Shown: positions 35,086-45,934 of the stretch, in pieces | Layout: every line of letters begins with the position of its first letter | Numbering within the stretch: the stretch's first letter is position 1 | Position numbers and translations under genes: made by a program | NCBI GenBank assembly: GCA_033032175.1 | Contig: CM065304.1 | Location: 8,432,001 to 8,496,000 of the forward strand | Source of the DNA: Saturnia japonica | Lineage: Eukaryota; Arthropoda; Insecta; Lepidoptera; Saturniidae | Direction: 5' to 3' | Length of the DNA stretch: 64,000 nt | The notes under the pieces: model-generated | The model's input: only the letters and a program-made list of their open reading frames with translations | Told to the model about the DNA's origin: nothing | Databases searched by the model: none

Positions 35086-35804
35086 TATTAAAACAAAACT
35101 TTCATAAAATCAACACAATCTTAAAAAGAAACAAAAAACGTAACAATAAAATAATGACAAGAACTTAGTTAACAATACTATTGAACGAATATCTGTCGCC
35201 CACGCACGCGCACATGAAATGAAAGTCAAAGTGTAACTGTCTCAAGAACTAAAAATACTAAACTTAATAATCAACCCCGGCAAAAGAAATAAAGCGCCGC
35301 GGGCCGCCTCCTTGCAGTAGCCCCTCGTTAGCGTCGAAAGCGGCACTTTGATCTTTTCCGCAGATCGATAAACCGTTATACCTACATTCACGACTATTAT
35401 TTCACTAGTTTAGTTATCCCTACTGACTAGTCTTCATATGGAATTTAGAAGTTATAATTCAATTTTTTTTAATACATTTATACAATCAATTGTACCCTGA
35501 CGTAACAAAAAGCTCGCTACTACAAAAATGATATTAGAATATTAAATTAGCCTAATTGGATTATCACGTACACAATTAAAAAATTTACAATTTTGTACAA
35601 GAAATTAAAAATGAAATGGTACAGAATAATGTAATAGTTGAAGAAACTATTTGCAATTATGATCGAAAATTAATTAATCTATCAGAATGAATTTAAAATA
35701 GAATTCTTGTACTTTATGTTAACAGACTTTCTGTTTTTAGTCCGGCCTATACTTTAATTTGAAAACAGGTAGGTACGTCACATCTATCGAAAATTACGGC
35801 CGGC

Positions 35805-36085
35805 AGCTGGCGATCGCACAAGTACTTATTTACAACATTTGTCTAAATACCTACTTTGCCAATATGCTAGTCTCTACCTAGCCGCTTTCAATACGATCAA
35901 AGTACCGGGTTCGATATCCCACTAATTAAAAAAATACTTCAATTAAATTTTAGCAAGGGTAGAGTCAAGATTTTTAATCCATCGTCTATGTTTAGTAGTA
36001 TTCTGATGTATTCAGTTATGTATCAGATCAGTTCAGTACTGATTTGGGCCAGGCGCTGAGATAGCTAAGTGCCGGGTTCGATTCT
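35805..36085 (+). repeat. subterminal module, central copy
   Basis: Direct copy of the module at 33647-33921, with GGGTTCGATATCCC. A second B box-like GGGTTCGATTCTCC follows at about 36074-36087. It makes the centre of the palindrome asymmetric. Confidence 0.6.
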
Positions 36086-36499
36086 CCTCCAAAGTACGCA
36101 ATGACGAAGTTGGAATGTCAATTCTAAAGGAACCTTGTGACGTAGAATCTGCACATACTAAATTAATTATTGTCACTACTGTGTTTTGTTTTGTAAGATT
36201 CAGAAATACACACCGTAAAATTTTCCTCATTTTTTCTATCTAACTCTGTACAAAACAATGCATTATGAATTATTACAGCACTACACTTTAGGTTTTTCGT
36301 ACTGTCGCTCATTTTAGTCGTACATTTTACACACACACCGGCGGTGACACCGCGTCACCGCGCTCTCCCCGTGCCAGCGCGCCAACACAGCACTGGCACG
36401 CGGCCGCGGCTGCGGCCTGCTGGTGTACGTACTAAATTTGCAAGCGACATAAAAGAATTAGAGGCGGCGCCGGCGTTCACGATAAAACTTGCAAGTAAT
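36086..36499. other. centre of the palindromic element, partly GC-rich
   Basis: 36330-36430 is GC-rich and contains the hairpin CGTGCCAG...CTGGCACG (about 36369-36402). No gene; it lies between the two divergent transposases and may hold promoter elements. Confidence 0.45.
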
Positions 36500-37023
36500 T
36501 TTTGTAAGTACCTACCTGTTTTCAAATTAAAGTATTGGCCGGACTAAAAACGGAAGTGTGTTAACATAAAGTATAAGAATTCTATTTTAAATTAATTCTG
36601 ATAAATTAATTGACTATCGTAATTGCAATTAATTTCAACTATTAAATTATTCTGTACCATTTCATTTTTATTTTCTTGTATAAAATCAAAGATAAAAAGA
36701 TTAAATAGTTTTTATAAATAACAGCTAAGCTTATAAAATAAAAGTTGGGAATGTCTAACGTTTTATCGATCTGTGGAAATGTACAAAGTGCCGTCAACGG
36801 CGGCCGCGGCTCACCGCCAAAGGAGCGGTTTGTTTTGGCGGGATTGATTATTAAATTTAGTATTTTTAGTTTTTGAGACAGTTTCATTTAGACTTTCATG
36901 CGCGCATGAGCGACAGATATTCGTTCAATCGTATTGATATTTAAATTCTTGTTAATATTTTATTGTTACATTTTGTGTATCTTGTTAAGTTTGTGTTGTT
37001 TTTATTATTGTTCTGTTTTAATA

Positions 37024-38151
37024 ATGCCTAACGCGTACGTTTATAGTGCTCGTGAATACAGTAACATGTTAATGTGCCTTGGAGAAGCTCGCGGGAATGC
37101 TTCGCGTGCATTGCGAATTTACCGAGAGAGATTCCCGACAGCTCGACATCCGGCTGACTCTCGTCTGATAACAGCAGCATTTCAGCGAGTGTTGGAAAAT
37201 CGACCCATTGCTCCAGTAGCGACAGGAGGTGGAAGTCAAGTGGCAGTTCAGGCCGAGGAGCGCATTTTAGATGTCGTTCGCCGGTATCCGAACTTAGGTA
37301 CACGAAGTATTGCTAAATTGTTAAGGTGTCGGAATGGAACAAGTGTGTCGTACTGTACAGTTCATAAGGTGTTAAAGCGTAACCGAATGCGGTCATACAA
37401 AGTGCACAAAGTGCAAGCTTTGGTACCCGGCGATCACGACCGCCGGCGAGTTTTCTGCCGTTGGTTATTATACCAGCAACAACGTGTCCCTGGTTTCATT
37501 GAACACGTCATCTGGACGGACGAGTCAACATTTACCGGAAACGGGTTGTGGAACCGAAGAAATACACACGTGTATTCCGAGGTGAACCCGCACGCAGTTC
37601 TACAAACCGGGCACCAAACCCGATGGTCGGTTAATGTATGGGCAGGTTTATTTAAGGATCGCATACTAGGGCCAGTATTTCTGCCACAGCGACTTGACGG
37701 ACAGCGATATTTAAACATTATAAATGAACAAATAGTGGACATTTTAGACGACCTATCATTGACTGAATATCGCCGCACATGGTTTCAGCATGATGGTGCA
37801 CCTCCACATGTGGCAAGGTTCGTCCGTGAGCGCCTCACCGAGCTGTTTGATGATCGCTGGATCAGCAGACTAGGACCACACGCTTGGCCACCTCGGTCAC
37901 CCGATCTGACCCCGTTAGACTTCTTTCTGTGGGGGTATGTGAAAGAAAGGGTTTTTAATCGTGAGTGTGATAGTGCTAACCAAATGCGCTAAAGGATCGT
38001 AAATGTTTTCGACAAACTACGTGCGGACTGTGTCGAAGACCCCACGATGATGCCCCGACTGCATAAGGAGACGCAACGCCGAGCTCAAATCTGCCTCGAA
38101 ATGAATGGGGCACAATTTGAGCCGCATCTCATAAGGCCACGGAGGATTTAG
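37024..38151 (+). pseudogene. DD41D transposase, right copy, one nonsense codon
   Basis: I start it at ATG 37024 (MPNAYVYSAREYS), because the upstream in-frame ATG at 36934 adds only 30 low-complexity hydrophobic residues and the left copy conserves the 37024 start. The N-terminal helix-turn-helix region covers about residues 1-130. The catalytic residues are D166 (WTDESTF), D257 (WFQHDGAPPH) and D299 (LTPLDFF), with 41 residues between the last two. An in-frame TAA at 37990-37992 ends the open frame at 322 residues; the same frame then stays open to TAG at 38149-38151, which would give 375 codons. The lost part lies after the catalytic core. It is unrelated at the sequence level to the transposase at 21359 apart from the shared DD41D core. 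Confidence 0.88.
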
Positions 38152-38169
38152 ATCGGTAAGCTGTTTCAT

Positions 38170-38375
38170 ACCAATTTTTTTTTTATAACTTATTTTTGAT
38201 TTAAAATTTCATTCAAGTATTTTTTTCATAAGCGGGGAATCGAACCCGGTACTTAGCTTATTCAACCGGTGAATTTGAAAGAAAGTGGCTAGGTAAAGAC
38301 TAGCACAGTGGCAAAGTAGATAAGTTAGTTATTTAGATAAATGTTGTAAATAAGTATTTATTTGATTGTTAGTTG
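38170..38375 (-). repeat. subterminal module, right copy (inverted)
   Basis: On the minus strand it carries TACCGGGTTCGATTCCCCGC and TCTACTTTGCCACTGTGCTA, as in the left module. Confidence 0.6.
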
Positions 38376-38702
38376 CGTGCAGCGCAAGATTGACGCTGTG
38401 CCCGGGCGTTCGTTGATCCGAGCATCAGCTGTTTTTGATTTTGTGTTTCATTGCTGGTTTTTTTTTTTAGTAAAGTAATGTATTTTTTATGAAATTATCG
38501 TTTCATTTAGCTGTACTAACACGATGGAGCGTAAATAATGCTAATAAAAAGTTTAAATAATATGATTATTTTTTTATCAGGATCAATTTTTTTTCCATCC
38601 CATCATCAAAGGTGTCATTAGTACTATCGTCTGTCTTCATTTTCGGGAGCGGTCTACTAATACCCTGTATAATATTAAAATACTACGAATAACGTTAGTG
38701 CG

Positions 38703-39179
38703 TTACATTACGTTAGTGGCTAATTTCATCTCATCGTAATGATGTTTCACATGACGTCTATTTATTAGAAGTGACGCCGTATTATTGCCGTGTATTTTCA
38801 CGATTTTATATGGACCTTTCCATATTGGAGAAAGGGCCTTTCTGAGGCGTAAATGATTTTTTAGATAAACGAGATCGTCGACTTTGTATTTAACTGTTTT
38901 TGCATGAGTGTCGTAATGGAGTTTTGAAGTAATTTTTGATTTTTGTGTATATTCCATTGCCTTCGTTTGACAATATTTGAGTCGGTTCTGTAGTATGCGG
39001 ACATATTCGGGGTAAGTAGCGCCTGTCGTTTCTTCGTAAACGGAATTTGGTATAAACGGTTTATTTCCAAATACCAGTTCGTAGGGTGAGAAATGGGTCG
39101 TGGAATGAATAGCTGTGTTGTAGGCAAGCATTGCTGTATATACAAAGCGGGGCCAATTGTTATGTTGTTCGTTTACGTA
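38703..39179 (-). pseudogene. retroviral integrase, C-terminal remnant
   Basis: The frame from about 39179 reads NNWPRFVYTAMLAYNTAIHS and continues through a GPY/F-like segment (WKGPYKIVKIHG) to a stop at 38703. The zinc-binding domain and the whole catalytic core lie in a deletion at about 39160-39180, where it abuts the end of the pol frame in a different phase. Confidence 0.85.
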
Positions 39180-41928
39180 GGACTTTAGGTACTCTTACTA
39201 AAGGTGAGTTTTCATCTATGATGTTATCTAAGTCATCCAGATCTTCTAACTGTGGTAAACTTCTAGGTTGAGTGAGGAGACCTATGAGGTCTTCGAGTTG
39301 GATTAGGTAATCGGAGTCAGCAACTGGAGAAATCTCTGGATTCATTATTTCATTACAATCGTGTGAGTTTAAATTTGGATTAGATGTACTAGGTATCGGA
39401 TTTATAGGGTTAACAGATTTAGTCAGCGGATAACGAGATAATGCATCTGCAGCATTATTTAGTTTTCCTTTCCGATACACTATTTCGTATTCGTATTCTT
39501 CCAGCTTCAATCTCCATCTCTGGAGTTTACTGCTGGGGTCAGAATGATTGAAGAGCCAACGCAAGGGACGGTGGTCAGTAATTATAGTGAATTTCCTCCC
39601 ATAGAGATATGGACGGAATGTTTTACAGCCGAAAATAATTGCAAGTAGTTCTTTCTCAGTTGTGCTGTAATTACATTCATTTTTATTGAGTGTACGGGAA
39701 GCGTAGGCGATAGGCTTGTCTTTGCCTATTTCACCTTGAGAAAGGATGGTGCTAAACGCAAAATTTGATGCGTCGCAAGCTAGTAGAAATGGTTTGGAGA
39801 AGTCAGGGTAGGCTAATAACGGAGCTGTAGTTAATTTATTTTTTAGGGTTTCAAAGGATAGTTGATGTTCATTTGACCATGAGAATTCTACATTTTTTTT
39901 CAACAGGTTTGTTAAGGGTTTTGCAATACTCGAGAAATCGGGAATAAATCTGCGATAATAAGAAACAAAACCGAGGAATGATTTGATGTCTTTGGGAGTT
40001 TTTGGAATTGGGAATTCATGGACTGCTCTTAGTTTTTCGGGGTTTGGTCTGACGCCTTTGTCAGTAATGACATGACCTAAATACGAAACTTCTTTTCGTA
40101 AAAACTCGCATTTGTCCGGTTGTAGTTTTAACTTAAATTCATTCATCAGTCTCTGGAAAGTGGATGGTGCATTTTTTAGTCCAAGCGGCATTCGTTTGAA
40201 CTCATAGTGTCCTGTGGGGACTGAAAATGCTGTTTTGGGAGAATCATCAGGAGACATTTTTATTTGGTGAAAACCGGAAGCTAAGTCTAATGTGCTGAAG
40301 TATTTACACTTGCCTAATTGGTCTAGGATCTCAGATATATTGGGAATAGGATAGGAGTCACCTATGGTCACGTCATTAAGCTTGCGGTAATCAATCACCA
40401 CGCGCCATTTTCTTTGACCTGACGCATCAAGCTTCTTGGGTACTACCTAAATGGGTGAGGACCATGGAGACATAGAGGGTTTTATTATATCTTGGTTTAA
40501 CATTTTGTTAACTTGAGATTCAACTTCTTTCTTATGACACTCAGGGAATCTGTATGTCTTAACATGGATTGGGTTGTCCGAAGTGGTTTTAATTTTATGT
40601 TCTATCGCATCAGTGCAGGTTAACTGGTCGTCAGGTAAGTGGAAAATGTCTGAAAACTGAGAACAGACGGAGTATAATGCTTCCGCCTCTTCTGAATTAA
40701 GATGGAATACGCGAAGTTACTTTAGGACTTCTTCTGTGCGTTCAAAGGTATGTGGCTCAGTTATGGCGCCGATAAAAGTTGAAGCATATGGTTCAAAAGG
40801 ATCTAAATGTAATTTGAGGTCAGATTTAATGGTCGCAGGTTCCTCTGAAGTGTTAACTACGGACATATTAATACGGTTATTATTCTTAATTCGCACCATA
40901 CAGTTGGCTATTAGTAAGTTTTCAGATAAATATTGGTCAATTATTAACCCTTCATTGATGTTTGGGTTTGCAACGGTACATTCGATTATTGTCTCGCTGC
41001 GTGGCGCAATGGTATAGACGGGTTCATTGAAGTACATTTGGAGTTTAATATTTTTTAAATGCAGGATACCTTCAACATAATTAATTTGGCCACTCATGGA
41101 ATTGAATAAATAGTTGCCAACAATACCATCATAGGGTAAAGTTAATTCTTCTACCAGATTGAATATATGGGTTAAGTTTTCACAATCACTATGAGATTCA
41201 TTACGCGTCATGATGGTTATGGGGATTTGTCCTAATGTGTGTAAGGGTTTATCGGATGTTGAATCAATGCCTTTAATTTTGAAATTAATTGATTCGTTAA
41301 TTGCGGGCATATCGTCGATAGCTGATCTTTTGTTTATGCTAATGGATGCGCCAGTATCGACGAGGAGCGATAGTTCATTGAAGGACACGGGAGACTTTGC
41401 TTTTATATAGGGTAAGTATTTATTTGCTATATTAGATGTAAATTCGTATATTTCTTTATTAATATTTTTTTTATTTTCCGGTTTCAGGACGAAGTCTACG
41501 ATTTGGGGCTGGTTACCCTGTTGCTTGACTACGTGAGATTTTAAGAATTTAGGTATATTGTAGTCTACGATTTGGGACTGGTTACCCTGTTGCTTGACTA
41601 CGTGAGATTTTAAGGATTTAGGTATATTGTAGTCTACGATTTGGGGCTGGTTACCCTGTTGCTTGACTACGTGAGATCTTAAGGATTTAATAATATTAGA
41701 GTCTACGATTTGGGGCTGGTTACCCTGTTGCTTGACTACATGAGCTTTTAAGGATTTAGGTTCACTATAGTCTACGATTTGGGGCTGGTTACCCTGTTGC
41801 TTGACTACGTGAGATTTTAAGGATTTGGTTACATTAGAGTCTACGGTTTGGGGCTGGCTACCATGTTGCTTGACTCTAAGGGAGTGACCTCGAGTTTTGG
41901 GCTTAAAATTACCACGTCCATGGATCAC
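39160..41928 (-). pseudogene. errantivirus-like protease, reverse transcriptase and RNase H, broken
   Basis: One frame carries the retropepsin motif LLVDTGASI, the start of reverse transcriptase (DYRKLND, STLDLASGFHQI) and RNase H (DASNFAFSTILSQ, STTEKELLAI, DHRPLRWLF). Two in-frame stops interrupt it, at 40717-40719 and 40447-40449. Between the FQRLM block and the LQPDKCEFL block a stretch holding the catalytic YxDD box is missing, so the enzyme is dead. The first 130 residues are a tandem repeat (separate entry). The frame ends at 39160, where the integrase core has been deleted. Confidence 0.88.
41494..41880 (-). repeat. 69-bp coding tandem repeat, about six units
   Basis: GTCTACG starts recur at 41494, 41563, 41632, 41701, 41770 and 41839, exactly 69 bp apart. 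The unit therefore keeps frame and encodes 23 residues (core SHVVKQQGNQPQIVD). The unit nearest the start is diverged and shorter. Confidence 0.95.
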
Positions 41929-41998
41929 TACTTGGGTGTTGGCGTCGTCTATTATGGAGTTTATTTGTCCCGTGCGACACCTGTTCGGGACATTGATT

Positions 41999-42920
41999 AG
42001 TTTAAATCATCTTTGTCATTATCAACAGTGTCATAGCCTTCAACTTCGGATATGACATTAATTTGTGGTTTAAAGGTGGATATGCTCGGCTGGGCACTTG
42101 AAGTGGACGGTCTATTTTGGTTATTGAATTTTTTATTATTGTATTATCTAAGTCTACAATTTTCCAGAATATGCCCTGCTTTTTTGCAGTATCTGCAGAA
42201 AGCATCTTTTGGAAAAAATTGAGCAGAGGCAGGTTTCTGAAATTGATTATTAAAATTACCGGGTTTATTATAATTTTTTGGCTTGGTATTCGCGTCATTG
42301 TGACGGAGTGGTCTTGTGGTAAAATTTTGTTTATAGTAATACAGTTGTATTTTTTCTTCGGATATTGCGTAATTTATCGCGTCATTAAGGTTTTTCGGGT
42401 TCTTGCATCTAACGATGTTAGCTATACGAGGGTTGAGGCCCATCATAAATGTATGGAGGGTGAGGTCCTCTATTGCGGCTATTCTACCGGATATCTCGCT
42501 TTTTTTATGGTTAGATGTAGAAATTTCTGTTAGTAATTTGGAAAGGCAAATTTCTATCCTAAGTGAAAATTGGTTAACATTCTCCTGGGCACTTTGTCTG
42601 CAATCTTGAAGCTCTATAAGAAGATGAGCGTAGTGTTTTCGCTCACCAAATTGCTTCTGAAGAAAACCTCTAAGAGAGGACCACGAATTAAATTCTTTAA
42701 TTGAACACGAGATTTCAGCTTTACTATCTAGTTGACTTAAAATATACTTGAAGACGATATCTGTCTGGTTAGAGGAGGCTAATGAAATTGCATTATCACA
42801 ATTGTTAACAAAAGCATTAAGTTTTTCGCGACTGCCGTCAAATGGCTTAATGAATTTTAGGATTATATTTAGGGGTATCTCTTCTTCACTAGGCTCCTCT
42901 TTAGACATGTTTACAAACAA
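41999..42920 (-). pseudogene. errantivirus-like gag, with a nonsense codon
   Basis: The first ATG of the open frame is at 42920, with another Met four codons later. The Gag core fills about residues 15-200 and is followed by one CX2CX4HX4C zinc knuckle (CRYCKKAGH..., about residue 243). An in-frame stop at 42144-42146 comes four residues after the knuckle. The same frame then continues open for nearly 50 codons to a second stop near 41999-42001, so the first stop is probably a lesion. The next gene is in another frame, as expected for gypsy-type elements that shift frame between gag and pol. Confidence 0.8.
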
Positions 42921-43511
42921 TAAAAATTAACTTTGTTATTAAAAAGAAAATATATTAATTAATACAAGCAAACCCTGTGAATAAAATAGTTAAACTATAA
43001 TGCAACGTTGAGTTGTTTTATCGCTTATCTGTTATGTCTGGACGAAGGCTGCGGCGAGCGACGAGATGTAAACATCAGTCCGATGTACTAATATGAATAT
43101 GATATATCCGAGATAAGCCGTCGAATTTAAAATTGTCTATAGATGAATTCACTTTTAATATTTTATGGGTAAAATATATTCACTGGACTCACAGTATCGC
43201 GATATATATGTTCTTCATGACGTATGCTGGAACTGGGACTGGAACTGGAACTGTGGTTGACCGGAACCGAGGTTGACCTTGACCTGGTCGGTGCTGGGTT
43301 TGGAGTTCCCACAGGAGACGCACACTGCGTAACTGCTCCTTGCCACTTACTGCACAGTGGACTGGCCTAGAGGATTTACCGGTTGGGTGCACGTATTAAG
43401 GTGCACAGATGATGATGGTTGTCGCCGAAAGATTTTAAGGCACTTTAAGGCACTGGCGCACTTACTACACTTTTCACAAACACGGGATCCGGGGATATTT
43501 TAATCCCTTTA
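42921..43511 (-). other. retroviral leader
   Basis: Untranslated region between primer-binding site and gag. It contains a short (GGAACT)n-like tract at about 43228-43256. No gene. Confidence 0.6.
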
Positions 43512-43522
43512 CGCTGCCACCA
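43512..43522 (-). promoter_or_regulatory. primer-binding site complementary to tRNA-Leu
   Basis: On the minus strand TGGTGGCAGCG follows the LTR after one T. It pairs perfectly with CGCTGCCACCA, the 3' end of tRNA-Leu of the type whose 3' half lies at 24378-24427. Confidence 0.7.
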
Positions 43523-43523
43523 A

Positions 43524-43760
43524 TGTTATAATCGGGTTCACGATTATGTTTTAAAAAAAAGATTAAATCACTTAACTAAAAAAAAGGAATTAGAATTAAT
43601 CGAACTTTTTATTGATTTAAGTCGCGAGTGCATGATTTGAAGGATAGGCGAACACTGACTGGGTAATGGGTCGAGATATGAAAGGAAGGGAGTGGAAATG
43701 GTGTGTCAGCAGCATAGGCAGCTGACTAGGCTAGGAAGGGTGCAATCCAGGAACATAACA
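43524..43760 (-). repeat. 5' LTR of the endogenous retrovirus
   Basis: TGTTAT...ATAACA termini, 237 bp. It differs from the other LTR by two substitutions and one base in an A-run. Confidence 0.95.
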
Positions 43761-45320
43761 GAACGCAAGGCGAACTGGAAATTGCAATCGTTTGAAGTCA
43801 AACGGAAGATCAGTCGGAATCATTGGTATTCGAGGAATACATACATTTTCACCTGCATACTTTCCGTTAATAATGGTTGCCTCAATCAAATTCGGCATAA
43901 GTCTTTTTACCGAAAGTCGAGTACCGTTGCAAAGTCGCGGTGGATTCAAATTACGCAATATCATAATAACTGTACCAACTTTGAGTTGCAAGTTATGTGG
44001 TGGAATTCCTGGTAACTCCAGAGAGTTCAAAAACTCCGTTGGATAATTTACTACATCATCGGGATTTGTTATGGAATCAACGGATTTGTATGTCACCAAA
44101 TCGCCAGCAATTTTGAATTGAATGGTGAAATTCAGTGCGTGTACATCATTATTCTTTGCGGCAAGAATTGCTCGTTGACTTAACCAAGCATAATTCTGAT
44201 AATTGTCACTAATGTTTGGAAAAACATTTTCAATAAGATCTAATTGAGGGTCTACAAATCGGCAAAAGTCGTTGGTAAGAGTAATTAATCCAGATGTCGC
44301 ATCAACTGGGACTTTTCCAGTTCCAACAGCTAACAATTGTTTGGAAAATTGTGCAGCACTTTGATCATTTTGAAGTTGAACTCTCATATTAGTGGTTAGC
44401 GATAATGTTTTTACGTTATTCCATAAAGGTGATGCCTTCAGGCAAGCATTCAATTCATCTGCAGGCGTTCCACGGGGAATTACTGGCAACTTCTGCCTGA
44501 AATCGCCTGCCAACAATATCATCAAGCCGCCAAAGATGTTGTTATTTTGCCGAAGATCCTTCAGTGTGAAGTTAAGTGCTTCAAGTTATTTATTATGTGC
44601 CATTGTGCACTCATCCCAAACAATGAGCTTGCATTGCATCAACAATTTTCCCATTGCACTGGATCGAGAAATATTGCATGTTGGAGTATCAATTATTTTT
44701 AAATTGAGTGGCAACTTAAGCGCAGAATGTGCAGTACGACCGCCATCTAGAAGAGTCGCAGCAATTCCAGATGATGCTAACGCCAAAGCTATGTCACATC
44801 TTGATCGAATAGTGGCCAAAATTAATGAAATGACAAATGTTTTCCCTGTTCCTCCAGGTGCGTCCAGGAAAAATAGACCAAATGTATAATGTATAATATA
44901 ATATGTAATATATAATAAGTACAAACGATGTGTCTCGTTTACACGATGCATGATATTGCTTCTTCGCTGAACGACAATGTCTCGCGATTTAGTTGGATCG
45001 CCAACAATAATTGCAGCAACATCATTAACGGTGGGTGAATTGAATCTTCGCACATGTTCACCTGTTGGGGTACAATCCGCTCTTATGACAAATTTGTGCG
45101 TATCCGATGGCATTCGTTCCAATGCTTTTTTGAACATATTAACCACAGCATTATTAGCGTGAAAAAATGCTTGCAACTGTTCAATAATTCGTCTCTTTAA
45201 CTGTTGTGTTCCCTGTATATTGCACCGCACATTCAGCTGATCCACCATCGACGAAATGGAATATATTTGCACCATTGAACCATGCAAATAATATATTTGT
45301 CCTTGTATCTGTAATTGCAA
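43761..45320 (-). pseudogene. Helitron middle region and PIF1-like helicase, N-terminal part
   Basis: The first block (45320-44940: IQGQIYYLHGS, ALERMPSDTHKFVIRADCTP, IMHRVNETHRLY) is the region that normally precedes Rep. It is followed directly, across an AT-repeat of about 45 bp (44885-44930), by the helicase Walker A region LDAPGGTGKTFVISLILATI. The Rep nuclease domain has therefore been deleted. Walker B follows as VWDECTMAHNK. An in-frame TAA at 44586-44588 interrupts the helicase, but the same frame resumes with LEALNFTLKDLRQ and LAGDFRQKLPVIPRGTP. The frame then runs into RLAF, where the retrovirus LTR cuts it. It is non-functional without Rep. Confidence 0.85.
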
Positions 45321-45439
45321 ACAATCATTTGTTGAAGAATACGGTGTAACTTCTGGTCGTGTGATGGTGTAGTGTGTAGTGCATATGTAGTTATTATGTG
45401 TTGCAATTCATTGTGTTGGTGTGAGTGATTGGTTATGTG

Positions 45440-45934
45440 TGTTGTATCTTTTACATTGCAAGTCGTCATGAAGCCGCCTTCTCGAATGATATTAGCTCCA
45501 AAGGAAGTCATGCGAAAGCAGTTAATGTATTCAAGGATGTGTTGAAGAAAATGGCTGGAATCGGGATCACTTCCATCGAACAATGGTTTCAGTGGTTGTG
45601 GTAGTGTAAGTAATGGATCCAGTTTGACTTTTCCACTTGCGCAGCACAATAAAGCCGTTTCTCTTTTGAATTTTAACGCATTGCAATATCGGCATATAGT
45701 CGTCATTGGTCCAATATCTAAATTTTCATCATCACTGTAGTTCGCAGTGGGATCATATTGGAATGCCAAGCGATTGTATGATACCAATGATCTTCGTGTG
45801 CTCACGCGTTGTCTCAATTGGGCATTTTCTCTTATTATATTTTGTCTTTCTTCGCTTAAGTTCTGTGAATACACTTGTTGCTGGCTTGCATGTTTTGTGC
45901 GGCGGCCGATGTTCGCACGTCGTCCTCTAGGCAT
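45440..45934 (-). pseudogene. Helitron protein, N-terminal region
   Basis: Starts at ATG 45934 with a basic, Gln-rich leader (MPRGRRANIGRRTKHASQQQ). It contains the CRYCNALKFKRE cysteine motif and ends near FRMTSFGANIIREGGFM, a block found upstream of the Rep domain in Helitron proteins. Homology stops near 45440. A CA-rich insertion of about 120 bp (45320-45440) separates it from the next conserved block (IQGQIYYLHGS) and shifts the frame. Confidence 0.75.

Larger units (their letters stand above)
33322..38667. mobile_element. palindromic DD41D transposon with two outward-pointing transposase genes
   Basis: Flanked by TA (33320-33321, 38668-38669). The outer ends, both reading inward CAGGGTATTAGTAGACCGCT, are identical for the first 72 bp and stay similar far inside. 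The inverted arms run 33322 to about 35780 and 38667 to about 36500. Each arm holds a terminal region of about 620 bp or less, a transposase gene transcribed from the centre outward, and its 5' flank. A 720-bp centre separates them. I read it as an inverted dimer that now moves, or moved, as one unit. Confidence 0.85.
31162..43760 (-). mobile_element. errantivirus-like endogenous retrovirus (Ty3/gypsy with env), defective
   Basis: Two near-identical LTRs (31162-31399 and 43524-43760) enclose gag, protease-RT-RNase H, an integrase remnant and env, all read on the minus strand. A 4-bp target duplication GAAC flanks the element (31158-31161, 43761-43764). The layout is that of insect errantiviruses. 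Every gene has breaks (see entries), and a 5.3-kb DNA transposon sits between integrase and env. Confidence 0.92.

Noticed and set aside
36934..37023. Hydrophobic N-terminal extension of the right DD41D transposase
   Set aside because: Low-complexity translation of AT-rich DNA. The left copy conserves the start at 37024 and not this part.
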